A model generated the notes under the pieces. The model saw only the letters and a program-made list of their open reading frames with translations, was not told the DNA's origin and made no database searches. A DNA stretch of 64,000 nt, from the NCBI RefSeq assembly GCF_000518705.1, contig NZ_JAEC01000023.1, forward strand, positions 1 through 64,000, in the 5' to 3' direction. A program made the position numbers and the translations under genes. This stretch comes from Shewanella colwelliana ATCC 39565 (lineage in GTDB: Bacteria; Pseudomonadota; Gammaproteobacteria; Enterobacterales; Shewanellaceae). This document shows, one piece after another, positions 1-7,777 of this stretch. How positions within the stretch are numbered: position 1 is the stretch's first letter; every line of letters begins with the position of its first letter.

Positions 1-386
1 ATACCCCTAAAGCTGACTTGGTAATTGATGCACTATTAATGGCCATCTGGCGACGTTCACCGAAATCTAAAGTGCTGATACATTCCGATCAGGGAGTGCA
101 ATATACCTGCTCTGATTGGCGTAGTTTCTTAAAGGAACACAACTTAGAAGCCAGTATGAGTCGACGAGGAAACTGTCACGATAATGCTGTTGCGGAAAGC
201 TTTTTCTCATTGCTAAAGAAAGATAGGGTGAAGAGAAAAATCTATAAAAACAGAGATGAAGCTCGCTCAGAAATATTTAACTATATAGAATATTTCTATA
301 ATCCAGTGCGTCGTCATGGTAGTAATAAAGGACTGTCTCCTGTGCAGTTCGAAAAGCAGTACTTTGAGAAACAGTTAAGTGTCTAA
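1..386 (+). CDS. IS3-family transposase OrfB, C-terminal part (partial)
   Basis: This is the C-terminal part of a DDE transposase (integrase core, rve fold) of the IS3 group. The reading frame is open to the left window edge, so the TTG at 18 is not the real start. Visible motifs are IHSDQGVQY with the second catalytic Asp, SMSRRGNCHDNAVAESFF with the catalytic Glu, and the tail motif YNPVRRHGSNKGLSPVQFE, all typical of IS3/IS150-type OrfB proteins. About 125 residues are present where about 280 would be usual. OrfA and the frameshift region would lie left of the window. Nothing in the visible part is broken, so the element may be intact. Confidence 0.9.
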   Translation, partial: TPKADLVIDALLMAIWRRSPKSKVLIHSDQGVQYTCSDWRSFLKEHNLEASMSRRGNCHDNAVAESFFSLLKKDRVKRKIYKNRDEARSEIFNYIEYFYNPVRRHGSNKGLSPVQFEKQYFEKQLSV

Positions 387-414
387 TAAATTAGGGGCTT
401 ACTAATAGTTGACA
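1..414 (+). mobile_element. Right end of an IS3-family insertion sequence
   Basis: The transposase fragment is followed by a short tail whose last 21 bases (394-414, GGGGCTTACTAATAGTTGACA) read, on the other strand, TGTCAACTATTAG..., which suits an IS3-type terminal inverted repeat starting with TG and ending in CA. The left end and the target duplication are outside the window, so the exact boundary is inferred. Confidence 0.6.
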
Positions 415-753
415 TTAACTATCCATAACATCAGTGGTCCCTTTTTCATCTGCAGTGTCTCCTCGCTGTAACGTATTGCTTTAAATAAACGTAAATCCAG
501 TCTTAAACGAATGCGAGGTTAACACCGACGCGACTTAAACGTGAGTGCCAGTCATTTGGTATTGGGCATCGCAAGCAGTTTTAAGTTGGAAACATTACGT
601 TGGTAACCTGAGTACTAAACATTATCTTGGCTAGGGTTTCCTGCTTATGAAGGGTTCAATGCTACAAAAGCGATTGGTTAAGCGGGTTTTATTCAACAAT
701 AATGGCCCCATCAACAAAACATCTATTTCGTATCCAACCAAAGGAACATTGTT
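415..753. other. Non-coding spacer between the IS end and the M20 peptidase gene
   Basis: I see no convincing open reading frame, RNA gene or repeat here. It presumably carries the promoter of the M20 peptidase gene. An AAAGGAAC ribosome binding site sits just before the ATG at 754. Confidence 0.5.
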
Positions 754-2274
754 ATGACAAAGCAATCAAAAATTTTTACCGGTATAGCTTCAGCGTTGGC
801 CTTAACCGCAAGCGTGTCCGTTTGGGCTGCTGATCAGGACTTCAGTTCAATGCAAATGACAGGCGTTGAAAAGGTAGAAGTAAAAGTTGACCTAGATGGG
901 GCTGCTCAGCGTCTATCACAAGCGGTAAAATTTCAAACTATCTCAAACCAAGATCGTAGTGATTTTGATGAAGCGGCGTTTAAAAGCTATCACCAATTTC
1001 TTGAAGAATCTTACCCCTTGGTGCATAAAACGCTAAAACGTGAAGAGGTCGGTGATCCGCGTCCATTCAGCTTAATCTACACTTGGGAAGGCAAGGACCC
1101 AACACTGCCACCTGCGATTTTCATGGCGCACCAAGACGTAGTGCCTATCGCTGAAGAATCTCGTGGCGAATGGAAAGAGGATCCATTCTCTGGAGCGATT
1201 AAAGATGGCTACATTTGGGGCCGCGGCTCATTAGATGATAAAAACCAACTTCAAGCGCTGTTAGAAGCGACTGAAATGAAGTTAAAAGAAGGCTTTCAGC
1301 CGGAACGCACAATTCTATTTGTGTTTGGTCATGACGAAGAGGTCGGTGGCCCTGAAGGTGCAAAACACGCTGCCGATATTATTGAACAACGCTATGACAA
1401 AATCGCGTTCGTGATGGATGAATCCGCGCCACTTGTCCCAGGTATCTTCCCTGGCATCCGTGAAAACACAGCATTAATTGGTATCGCGCAAAAAGGGTTT
1501 GTGAGTTTAGAAATTGCCATCAATGGTGTAGGTGGCCACTCCTCACAACCCGCTGAAGAGTCCAATATTGTAGCGCTAGCGAAAGCGGTTGAAAAAGTGG
1601 AGGCTGCTCAGTTCCCTTATAAAATTCACGATGCCGTTCGCTACCAGTATCGATTCATGGGGCCAGAGCTTCCAGAAGCACAGCAACCACTTTATAAAGC
1701 TGTAGCTTATGGTAACGACGATACCGTGACCGATTTAGAGAAAAAATTCCTAGATGTTATGGCTAAGAATCAAGTGACACGAGCGATGATCCATACCACC
1801 ACGGCCGTCACTATGTTTAATGCAGGTATTAAAGACAACGTTTTGCCACCAGCTGCAACAGCTGTTGTTAACTTTAGACCTATGCCTGGTGATACGCCTG
1901 AAGTGATTATTGAGCACGTGAGAAAAGCGATTGGTGACGATAGAATCACTATTCGTGATATTTCAGCCTCAACACCTGCAACCAATGTTGCTGATCCAAA
2001 TGGCGAAGGTTACAAAATGTTGGAGAAAACTATTCGTCAAACTTGGGGGAATGACTTAATCGTATCACCTTTCTTTGTGATTGGTGGCTCAGACTCTAAA
2101 CACTTCCAAGCTCGAGATTTTGCACCTGATGTTTATACAATGACGGCTATTCAGCTAGAGAATACCAAAGAATTTGAAGGCTTCCATGGTGTCAATGAGC
2201 GTATCCTTGTTGAAGAGTACGGCCGTTCGATAGGCTTCTTTTACCAACTCATGGACAACTTAAATAGTCTTTAA
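754..2274 (+). CDS. Secreted M20-family metallopeptidase
   Basis: This is a dinuclear zinc peptidase of the M20 family (carboxypeptidase S/ArgE-like), predicted to cleave peptides or acylated amino acids in the periplasm or outside the cell. Residues 1-26 form a signal peptide ending VSVWA-A. Metal-binding motifs are in order: MAHQDVVP (H126, D128), GRGSLDDK (D161), HDEEVGG (catalytic E195, ligand E196), a later Asp/Glu region, and FHGVNERI near 474 with the last His. A dimerisation lid domain lies between about 235 and 370. Length 506 aa is normal for the exported members. The start follows an AAAGGAAC Shine-Dalgarno. A hairpin follows the stop codon. The substrate cannot be read from the sequence. 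Confidence 0.88.
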   Translation: MTKQSKIFTGIASALALTASVSVWAADQDFSSMQMTGVEKVEVKVDLDGAAQRLSQAVKFQTISNQDRSDFDEAAFKSYHQFLEESYPLVHKTLKREEVGDPRPFSLIYTWEGKDPTLPPAIFMAHQDVVPIAEESRGEWKEDPFSGAIKDGYIWGRGSLDDKNQLQALLEATEMKLKEGFQPERTILFVFGHDEEVGGPEGAKHAADIIEQRYDKIAFVMDESAPLVPGIFPGIRENTALIGIAQKGFVSLEIAINGVGGHSSQPAEESNIVALAKAVEKVEAAQFPYKIHDAVRYQYRFMGPELPEAQQPLYKAVAYGNDDTVTDLEKKFLDVMAKNQVTRAMIHTTTAVTMFNAGIKDNVLPPAATAVVNFRPMPGDTPEVIIEHVRKAIGDDRITIRDISASTPATNVADPNGEGYKMLEKTIRQTWGNDLIVSPFFVIGGSDSKHFQARDFAPDVYTMTAIQLENTKEFEGFHGVNERILVEEYGRSIGFFYQLMDNLNSL

Positions 2275-2281
2275 TCATCGT

Positions 2282-2309
2282 CAGGCCACCGCTCGGTGGC
2301 CTGCCATTT
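2282..2309 (+). terminator. Terminator-like hairpin after the M20 gene
   Basis: A perfect 9-bp stem (CAGGCCACC / GGTGGCCTG) with loop GCTC is followed by CCATTTTG. The T-run is short, so termination may be partial and the DUF3299 gene may be cotranscribed. Confidence 0.5.
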
Positions 2310-2354
2310 TGCACCGCTGACCACTCTTCGTTATAACCACTTGGGAATATTGAA

Positions 2355-2969
2355 ATGAAACATTTACTCCTTATCATTGCGGTTTTATTTGCCCACTCCG
2401 TGCACGCAACTGATGCGATCACTTGGCAATCGCTAAAACCTGTGATGACTCAATATCAGTCTATTTCACCAGGTAATCAAGCGCTTATTTCCGAGATTTA
2501 CGCTTATGAAGTGGTTCAGAGAACGCGTCAGTTAAGTGCAATGGAAATTGATGGTTATCATCAACGTATTGCCTTAGCACGCAAGCTTGGCTTAAACGTA
2601 CGAGAGCTGCTGGAACAGCGAGATGAACACGCGCTCGAAGGAAAAAATATTGTTAGCAGTTTAGCTGCCGATAACATTGCGCTGACAGGCTATCTAGTGC
2701 CATTGGCGCAGCAAGATGTCCAGAGAACACGGTTTATTCTAGTGCCTAGTGCAGGGGCTTGTACTCATACGCCTCCACCACCAGTTAACCAAACTATTTT
2801 GATAGATTTTCCAAAAGGCTATGAGCTAAAGACCTTATATACACGAGTAATGGTTAAAGGTGACATTAAAGCTAAATCCCATGAGACTTCGATAGCATTA
2901 TCCGATGGCAACCAAAAGCTAAAGGCGGGTTATCTCATAAGGGCGACAGATATCGAACTTTATCAATAG
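2355..2969 (+). CDS. DUF3299 domain protein, exported
   Basis: This 204-aa protein begins with a signal peptide (about residues 1-18, ending HSVHA). Its C-terminal half carries the DUF3299 signature: GYLVPLAQQ, then FILVPSAGACTHTPPPPVNQ, the conserved block with Cys, His and a Pro run. The function of this domain is not established. In many proteobacteria it appears in small secreted proteins, sometimes near metal or lipoprotein-export genes. The middle part (about 35-100) is helical and unrecognised. A terminator follows. The gene may be cotranscribed with the M20 peptidase. Confidence 0.75.
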   Translation: MKHLLLIIAVLFAHSVHATDAITWQSLKPVMTQYQSISPGNQALISEIYAYEVVQRTRQLSAMEIDGYHQRIALARKLGLNVRELLEQRDEHALEGKNIVSSLAADNIALTGYLVPLAQQDVQRTRFILVPSAGACTHTPPPPVNQTILIDFPKGYELKTLYTRVMVKGDIKAKSHETSIALSDGNQKLKAGYLIRATDIELYQ

Positions 2970-2994
2970 CTAATTGAGCTTAACGACAAGCCAG

Positions 2995-3023
2995 GGAGGA
3001 TAGGAGACTATCTTCCTTTTTTT
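2995..3023 (+). terminator. Rho-independent terminator after the DUF3299 gene
   Basis: The stem GGAGGATAG / CTATCTTCC (one wobble pair) with loop GAGA is followed by seven T residues. Confidence 0.75.
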
Positions 3024-3395
3024 AAGCCAATATATCTAAAAAAAAAGAGCATCCAGCAAAAGAAATTGGACCAATTGCTAAGCATGTTGGGTGGTAAGCC
3101 TTTAATTAACTTAATACTTTATCCGCTGGCTTTTCATCATATCATCGCTGATAGGTGAGCAGAAAAATAACCGTCTCAGCTAATGTTATCTATTTATCCG
3201 CTGTGTAGACCTCATAAACAATTTAATGATGAGCACGTAAGTGAATTCCATTTATATAGAGTATCAGGGTCAGATCACTGTCATTATCTCTACATCAACC
3301 CCATTATATCTGGGGTTGAAGGTTACTAAGAATCAATGCCTAACCAAAGTAAAAAGGTCTACACTTGGGGGATTCAATCCTCCCAGATCTGCTTT
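3024..3395. other. Non-coding spacer with an 8-bp hairpin
   Basis: No gene is seen. A perfect stem CAACCCCA (3296-3303) / TGGGGTTG (3311-3318) with a 7-nt loop lies in the probable 5' leader of the next gene. It lacks a T-run, so it is not a normal terminator. Its role is unknown. Confidence 0.4.
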
Positions 3396-4325
3396 ATGAT
3401 GATAAATAAGCTTGTTACTGTCGGTTTGCTTGTGTTTTTACTCATGTCACTGCAGTTAGACGCCAACGAAAAAAAAATTGAGGTTGTTAGAACGGTTTCT
3501 GCGCAATCTGACACCGATACGGCACACTCCTACTTTACCAGTCTCATTTCGCTAGCTTTGAACTTATCTGAACCTAAATTTGGTGAAGCACAGCTTGTTG
3601 TTAGTTCAGAGCCGATGACCCAAGGTCGTTGGTTTCGGTTACTTGATGGCAGTGCTTATCTCGATGTGGTTTGGGCTGGGGCAAGTATTTCTCGTGATGT
3701 CGACTATCGTTTGATACCCGTTGATCTATTAGGAGGGATTTTAGGTATACGAGCAGTGATTATTAGAAAATCAGATAGACATAAATTTTTGGCGATAAAA
3801 ACCCGTGAAGATTTAAAAGGGCTAACTGCCTGCCAAGGTCAACATTGGCCTGATACTGCAATACTTGAAGCTGCACAGTTATCGGTGTTAACGGTCAATA
3901 AGTTTGAGTCAAACTTTTTGATGCTATCAAAGGGACGATGTGACTATTTTCCTAGAGGAATCCACGAAGGTTACAGTGAAATAGAACAATATCATATGCT
4001 TAATGGTAATGATTTGGTTATTTTTGATGACTTTCTCATCACTTATCCGTTTAACATGTGGTTCTATGTCGATAAAGATAACAATGCATTAGCAGAACGT
4101 CTCACTTATGGATTAGAGATGGCTATTGCTAATGGCTCTTTCCTAAAGTTAATGCAAGAGCATGCTGTTACTAGCCATCTGTTCCCACTTAAAAAATGGA
4201 ATAATAGAACCTTAATTCAACTCTCTAATCCACTGCATCGTCCAACGGATGGGGCATCATCTTGGTGGTTGTTAGAAAAATATCCTTTTTATCAACAGTT
4301 ACAGTGGCGTGGACATAACTCTTAA
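3396..4325 (+). CDS. Periplasmic substrate-binding-like protein (type 2 fold)
   Basis: The protein resembles small periplasmic solute-binding proteins of the SBP type 2 fold used by amino-acid transporters and some sensors. No permease or ATPase gene is nearby, so a transport role is not supported. I place the start at the ATG pair 3396/3399, because the segment after it (INKLVTVGLLVFLLMSLQLDA) is a clean signal peptide. The longer frame from 3336 would put 20 polar residues before it. There is no strong Shine-Dalgarno for either start. Motifs such as TREDLKGLTACQG and CDYFPRGIHEG match lobe II of such proteins. The ligand is unknown. Confidence 0.65.
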   Translation: MMINKLVTVGLLVFLLMSLQLDANEKKIEVVRTVSAQSDTDTAHSYFTSLISLALNLSEPKFGEAQLVVSSEPMTQGRWFRLLDGSAYLDVVWAGASISRDVDYRLIPVDLLGGILGIRAVIIRKSDRHKFLAIKTREDLKGLTACQGQHWPDTAILEAAQLSVLTVNKFESNFLMLSKGRCDYFPRGIHEGYSEIEQYHMLNGNDLVIFDDFLITYPFNMWFYVDKDNNALAERLTYGLEMAIANGSFLKLMQEHAVTSHLFPLKKWNNRTLIQLSNPLHRPTDGASSWWLLEKYPFYQQLQWRGHNS

Positions 4326-4343
4326 ATCATGAATCCGTGATAA

Positions 4344-5810
4344 TCATAACAATGGGCTGAAAAGATAAAACAGGTGTTCTATAAAACGTTTGTACAAAGG
4401 CCTCTTCTGCCAACGCTTGTTATCTAATGTTTGCGATTTGGCTTTATAATCCTTAAGAAGCTTAGCGAGTTGGTGTGCAAACATTTGATCATCTACCAGC
4501 AGAGTGACTTCAAAGTTAAGCCATAGGCTGCGTAGATCTAAGTTTACAGTGCCTATTAGACAGTGTTCTTCGTCAATTAATACCGACTTTGTATGCAGTA
4601 AACCGCCCTCAAACCGATGAATCTTCACGCCTGCTTCTAATAGTTCGCCAAAGAACGACCGACTTGCCCACTTCACCATGGTTGAATCATTTTTGCGCGG
4701 GACGATGATATTAACGTCAAGACCTCTATGCGCGGCGTTAATTAGTGCTTTTTGAAGATTTTCACTGGGAACAAAGTAGGGGGTTGTGATGGTGATCTGT
4801 TTTTGCGCTTGGTAAAGACTCTGCAGTAGTACTTGATGGATTAAATCATCGGGCATGCCCGGACCTGATGGGATGACCTGCACGATCTTGGTACCGTATG
4901 ACATAGATTCTTTGAATGTGTCAAAGCTCTTAGGGGAGGTAGGTAGTGCTCGCTCATTGGTTTCTACTTCCCAATCCCAAGCGTTAACGGCGCTCAACAC
5001 CGGAACAACAGGGCCGTTTACCCTGACCATGATATCTATCCAGTGTCCAACATGATTATTTTGTTTAAAATAGGCGGGATCCACAAGGTTCATGGAGCCT
5101 GTGTAGCCGATGGTATTGTCTATAACAACAATTTTGCGATGCAAACGGAGATCTAATCGTCGAAAAAACATCCTTAAAGGGCTAACTTTAAGGGCTTGAG
5201 TGATGGTCACTCCGCCCGCGCGCATCGACTCTGGCCAGTGTGATTTAAAAAAGTCGCGACTGCCGGCGGCATCCAATAAAATTTTCACATCAACACCGCG
5301 TGTGGCGGCGTCAATTGATGCAAGTGCAACCTTGTCAGCCATACCACCTGGATGCCAAATGTAAAACTCCATATGAACACTGTCTGTGGCGGAATTAATA
5401 TCGTCAACCAGCGCCCCTAAAATCTGTGCTGGCGTCGTCTGTAACTCTAGATGATTACACGGGAGCGCGGGTATTCCAAGCCTATTGAGACACAGTTGAG
5501 TTAAGGATTCTGCATAGGCGCTATGAAACGTTGGCCGGTGCGGATGGTTGTCAGTCACCGACTTAAACCAGAGTGCATAAGGTCGATACATTGCCTTAGC
5601 TCTATCTGCACGGGTTTTACCTAAATTTAACTCGCCAAATAGAATGTAGGCAAAAATGCCCAGAAGAGGGATAAAGTAGATCACAAGTAGCCAGGAGAAC
5701 GCTACGCCAATCGAACGCCGCTTGGTTACCAGCCTGATAGAGATGGCGCCAAGAATCAGCCAATAAAGAATGACCCCAGCGATGGCTATAAATTGATGTA
5801 CATTTTCCAT
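4344..5810 (-). CDS. clsA: Cardiolipin synthase (ClsA type)
   Basis: This inner-membrane phospholipase-D family enzyme joins two phosphatidylglycerol molecules to make cardiolipin. Two N-terminal membrane segments (about 8-28 and 38-58) precede two PLD domains, each with an HKD motif: H224/K226/D231 followed by GYTGSMNL, and H406/K408/D413 followed by LIGTVNLDLRS. Length 488 aa is close to E. coli ClsA. The gene is convergent with the SBP-like gene and divergent from the EEP phosphodiesterase gene. A second PLD-type lipid enzyme, pssA, is found at 44.8 kb. Confidence 0.93.
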   Translation of the reverse strand: MENVHQFIAIAGVILYWLILGAISIRLVTKRRSIGVAFSWLLVIYFIPLLGIFAYILFGELNLGKTRADRAKAMYRPYALWFKSVTDNHPHRPTFHSAYAESLTQLCLNRLGIPALPCNHLELQTTPAQILGALVDDINSATDSVHMEFYIWHPGGMADKVALASIDAATRGVDVKILLDAAGSRDFFKSHWPESMRAGGVTITQALKVSPLRMFFRRLDLRLHRKIVVIDNTIGYTGSMNLVDPAYFKQNNHVGHWIDIMVRVNGPVVPVLSAVNAWDWEVETNERALPTSPKSFDTFKESMSYGTKIVQVIPSGPGMPDDLIHQVLLQSLYQAQKQITITTPYFVPSENLQKALINAAHRGLDVNIIVPRKNDSTMVKWASRSFFGELLEAGVKIHRFEGGLLHTKSVLIDEEHCLIGTVNLDLRSLWLNFEVTLLVDDQMFAHQLAKLLKDYKAKSQTLDNKRWQKRPLYKRFIEHLFYLFSPLL

Positions 5811-5972
5811 GGAGGCTAATAATACCCAGAATAAAACGTGCTTTTAATGATCAAATTGTAAAGCCTTTTTCTTTAAATAGATAAGTTTATCGCTATTTTA
5901 ATCAACTTGGGGCAGTGAATTCGTTTACACTAGCTCCGCGTATGGTGTCTAAGGTATGTGCAAGGAACTAGG

Positions 5973-6824
5973 ATGAAACTCAGGTCTGTTAAAACCGCTA
6001 CTGTGATGGTGTTATGGCTAACCGTGGGCTATCTTTTCAGTGTCACCTTAATGAACGGTAAAGCGGAGGTTGTGATGGATGAGCAGGCCCATTTAATCAG
6101 TTCATCCTGTGGTCAGCATAATTCTACTCAGCCAATTGATAATAAGGGCGTACTCAACCTCGCGGTTTGGAATATCTATAAACAGAAAAAACCGCAGTGG
6201 CAACAGACGCTCACAAGCCTTGAGAACGATGCTAATTTAATCTTATTACAGGAAGCAAAACTCTCCCTAAAACTGGATAGGTTCATTACGGCTAATGGCC
6301 TCCATTTAGCCATGGCTAAAGCCTTTAAGCTCTTTAGTACACCTGTCGGTGTGATGAACCTTTCAACTGCGAGCCCCTCACACAGTTGTGCCTTTCATGC
6401 TATTGAACCCTGGATTAGATTCGCCAAATCATCGCTGGTATCAAGCTATTTACTCTCTAATGGACAAACCTTACTAGTGGTAAACCTTCATGGGATCAAT
6501 TTTGATTGGCGTTTACAGCGTTATGAACAACAGTGGCAGGTTGTTGCTAAGAAAATTGCATTACATCAGGGGCCAGTGATTCTTGCGGGTGATTTTAATA
6601 CTTGGCGCAATGAACGTCTGGAGATTGTCGAGGAATTGACGGCTCGATTGAAACTAAAAGAAGCCCGTTATAAAAGCGATTTTCGCCATAGGGTATTTGG
6701 ATATCCCCTTGATCACCTTTATTACAGGGGCTTAAACTTGGTAGACGCCGCCTCATTCAAAACAGCCGCATCCGATCATAACCCTATCGTAGCTCAATTT
6801 ACCTTGATGGCCTCAGAGCACTAA
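5973..6824 (+). CDS. Endonuclease/exonuclease/phosphatase (EEP) family protein, membrane-anchored or exported
   Basis: The protein has an N-terminal hydrophobic segment (about 8-28) and an EEP (DNase I-like) metallohydrolase domain. Motifs include NLAVWNIYKQ (Asn), LLQEAK (catalytic Glu), VVNLHGINF, GDFNTWRN (Asp/Asn) and the C-terminal ASDHNP with the catalytic His. The family hydrolyses phosphodiesters in nucleic acids, phospholipids or inositides, and the substrate cannot be told from sequence. The frame extends to a GTG at 5958, but the ATG at 5973 has an AAGGA ribosome binding site at the right distance, giving 283 aa. The 3' end overlaps the convergent SBP gene by 4 nt. Confidence 0.8.
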   Translation: MKLRSVKTATVMVLWLTVGYLFSVTLMNGKAEVVMDEQAHLISSSCGQHNSTQPIDNKGVLNLAVWNIYKQKKPQWQQTLTSLENDANLILLQEAKLSLKLDRFITANGLHLAMAKAFKLFSTPVGVMNLSTASPSHSCAFHAIEPWIRFAKSSLVSSYLLSNGQTLLVVNLHGINFDWRLQRYEQQWQVVAKKIALHQGPVILAGDFNTWRNERLEIVEELTARLKLKEARYKSDFRHRVFGYPLDHLYYRGLNLVDAASFKTAASDHNPIVAQFTLMASEH

Positions 6825-7564
6825 TCGTGCGGATAGATGCACGCATTGGTATTTTTATTAAATGTCGATAAAAACTGTGGGTGTTTTTTTAGTAAGCTTT
6901 TACTAAAGTAGACTCCTAAGTTGTAATCCATATTTTCAATGACTTTAAAATCGGACATTGTGTATCCAGCTTTCAATACTTCTTCTTCAAACAGCAGTGC
7001 ATTTTCCATAATGGCGTCAATACGTTTATTACTCAGTAATTTGACCAATTGCTCAATACTTCCAAATTGTCGTATTTTTTGAAATTCATTTTTATGCAGC
7101 CAGTGGTCGGTATTAGAGTGAATTCGTGTACCAAATACTGCGCTGGCTTTGAGTGAATCAATGTCAGTGCTAAGCGTGCTATCTTTGTGCAGATAGAACT
7201 TCCATTTTTGCTCGATAAAAGTGTTGCTGAGTACTGCAAACTCATCGCGCCACTCATTTTGTGAGGCGGCAAAAAATGCATCATATTGGCCTGTCTTAAC
7301 ACCGTTTTGGGCGCGGCCCCATGGTACGAATACAACCTTATATCTTTGTTTCATCTTAGCCATTACACAACGCAGTGCATGAATACTGAAGCCTGTTTGT
7401 ATGCCATTGACCTCTTGTTGATACGGTGGCCAGTGTTGAGTCGCTATGGTGATATGGTTAGGAAATTCGGAATCTGTTGCAGTAGCAAAGCCACTCACAA
7501 AAAATAGTGAATAAAGTGCGTAACAATAAGGTTTAGCAATTCTAATTAGGTTATTGAAAATCAA
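6821..7564 (-). CDS. Periplasmic substrate-binding protein, family 3 type
   Basis: This 247-aa exported protein (signal segment about 10-29) has the layout of family 3 solute-binding proteins. ITIATQHWPPYQQ and TGFSIHALRCVMAKM form lobe I, then PWGRAQNGVKTGQYDAFFAASQNEWR, and VKLLSNKRIDAIMEN forms lobe II. Such proteins bind polar amino acids or feed sensory systems. No ABC permease or ATPase lies next to it, so it is an orphan like the protein at 3.4 kb. Its last 4 nt overlap the EEP gene on the opposite strand. Confidence 0.75.
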   Translation of the reverse strand: MIFNNLIRIAKPYCYALYSLFFVSGFATATDSEFPNHITIATQHWPPYQQEVNGIQTGFSIHALRCVMAKMKQRYKVVFVPWGRAQNGVKTGQYDAFFAASQNEWRDEFAVLSNTFIEQKWKFYLHKDSTLSTDIDSLKASAVFGTRIHSNTDHWLHKNEFQKIRQFGSIEQLVKLLSNKRIDAIMENALLFEEEVLKAGYTMSDFKVIENMDYNLGVYFSKSLLKKHPQFLSTFNKNTNACIYPHD

Positions 7565-7777
7565 TTTAATACGCGCTTTTATTAGGCGAACACTGAGATC
7601 ATTGTAGTAACCTTGTGGGGGTTGTCAAAGGATAGTTGCCGCTGTGGTGATGGTTGGCCCAAAGCTTAAACGTATTCGATCCCATTAATTTGCCGAGATT
7701 TAATCCCATAATGTGTCTTGCGCGCGGATGCACAGCAAGGCAGACTTGTTTCATTAATATCTGACGGACACTAGGTC

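Noticed and set aside
5958..5972. GTG start of the EEP gene
   Set aside because: The ATG at 5973 has a properly spaced AAGGA, whereas the GTG has none.
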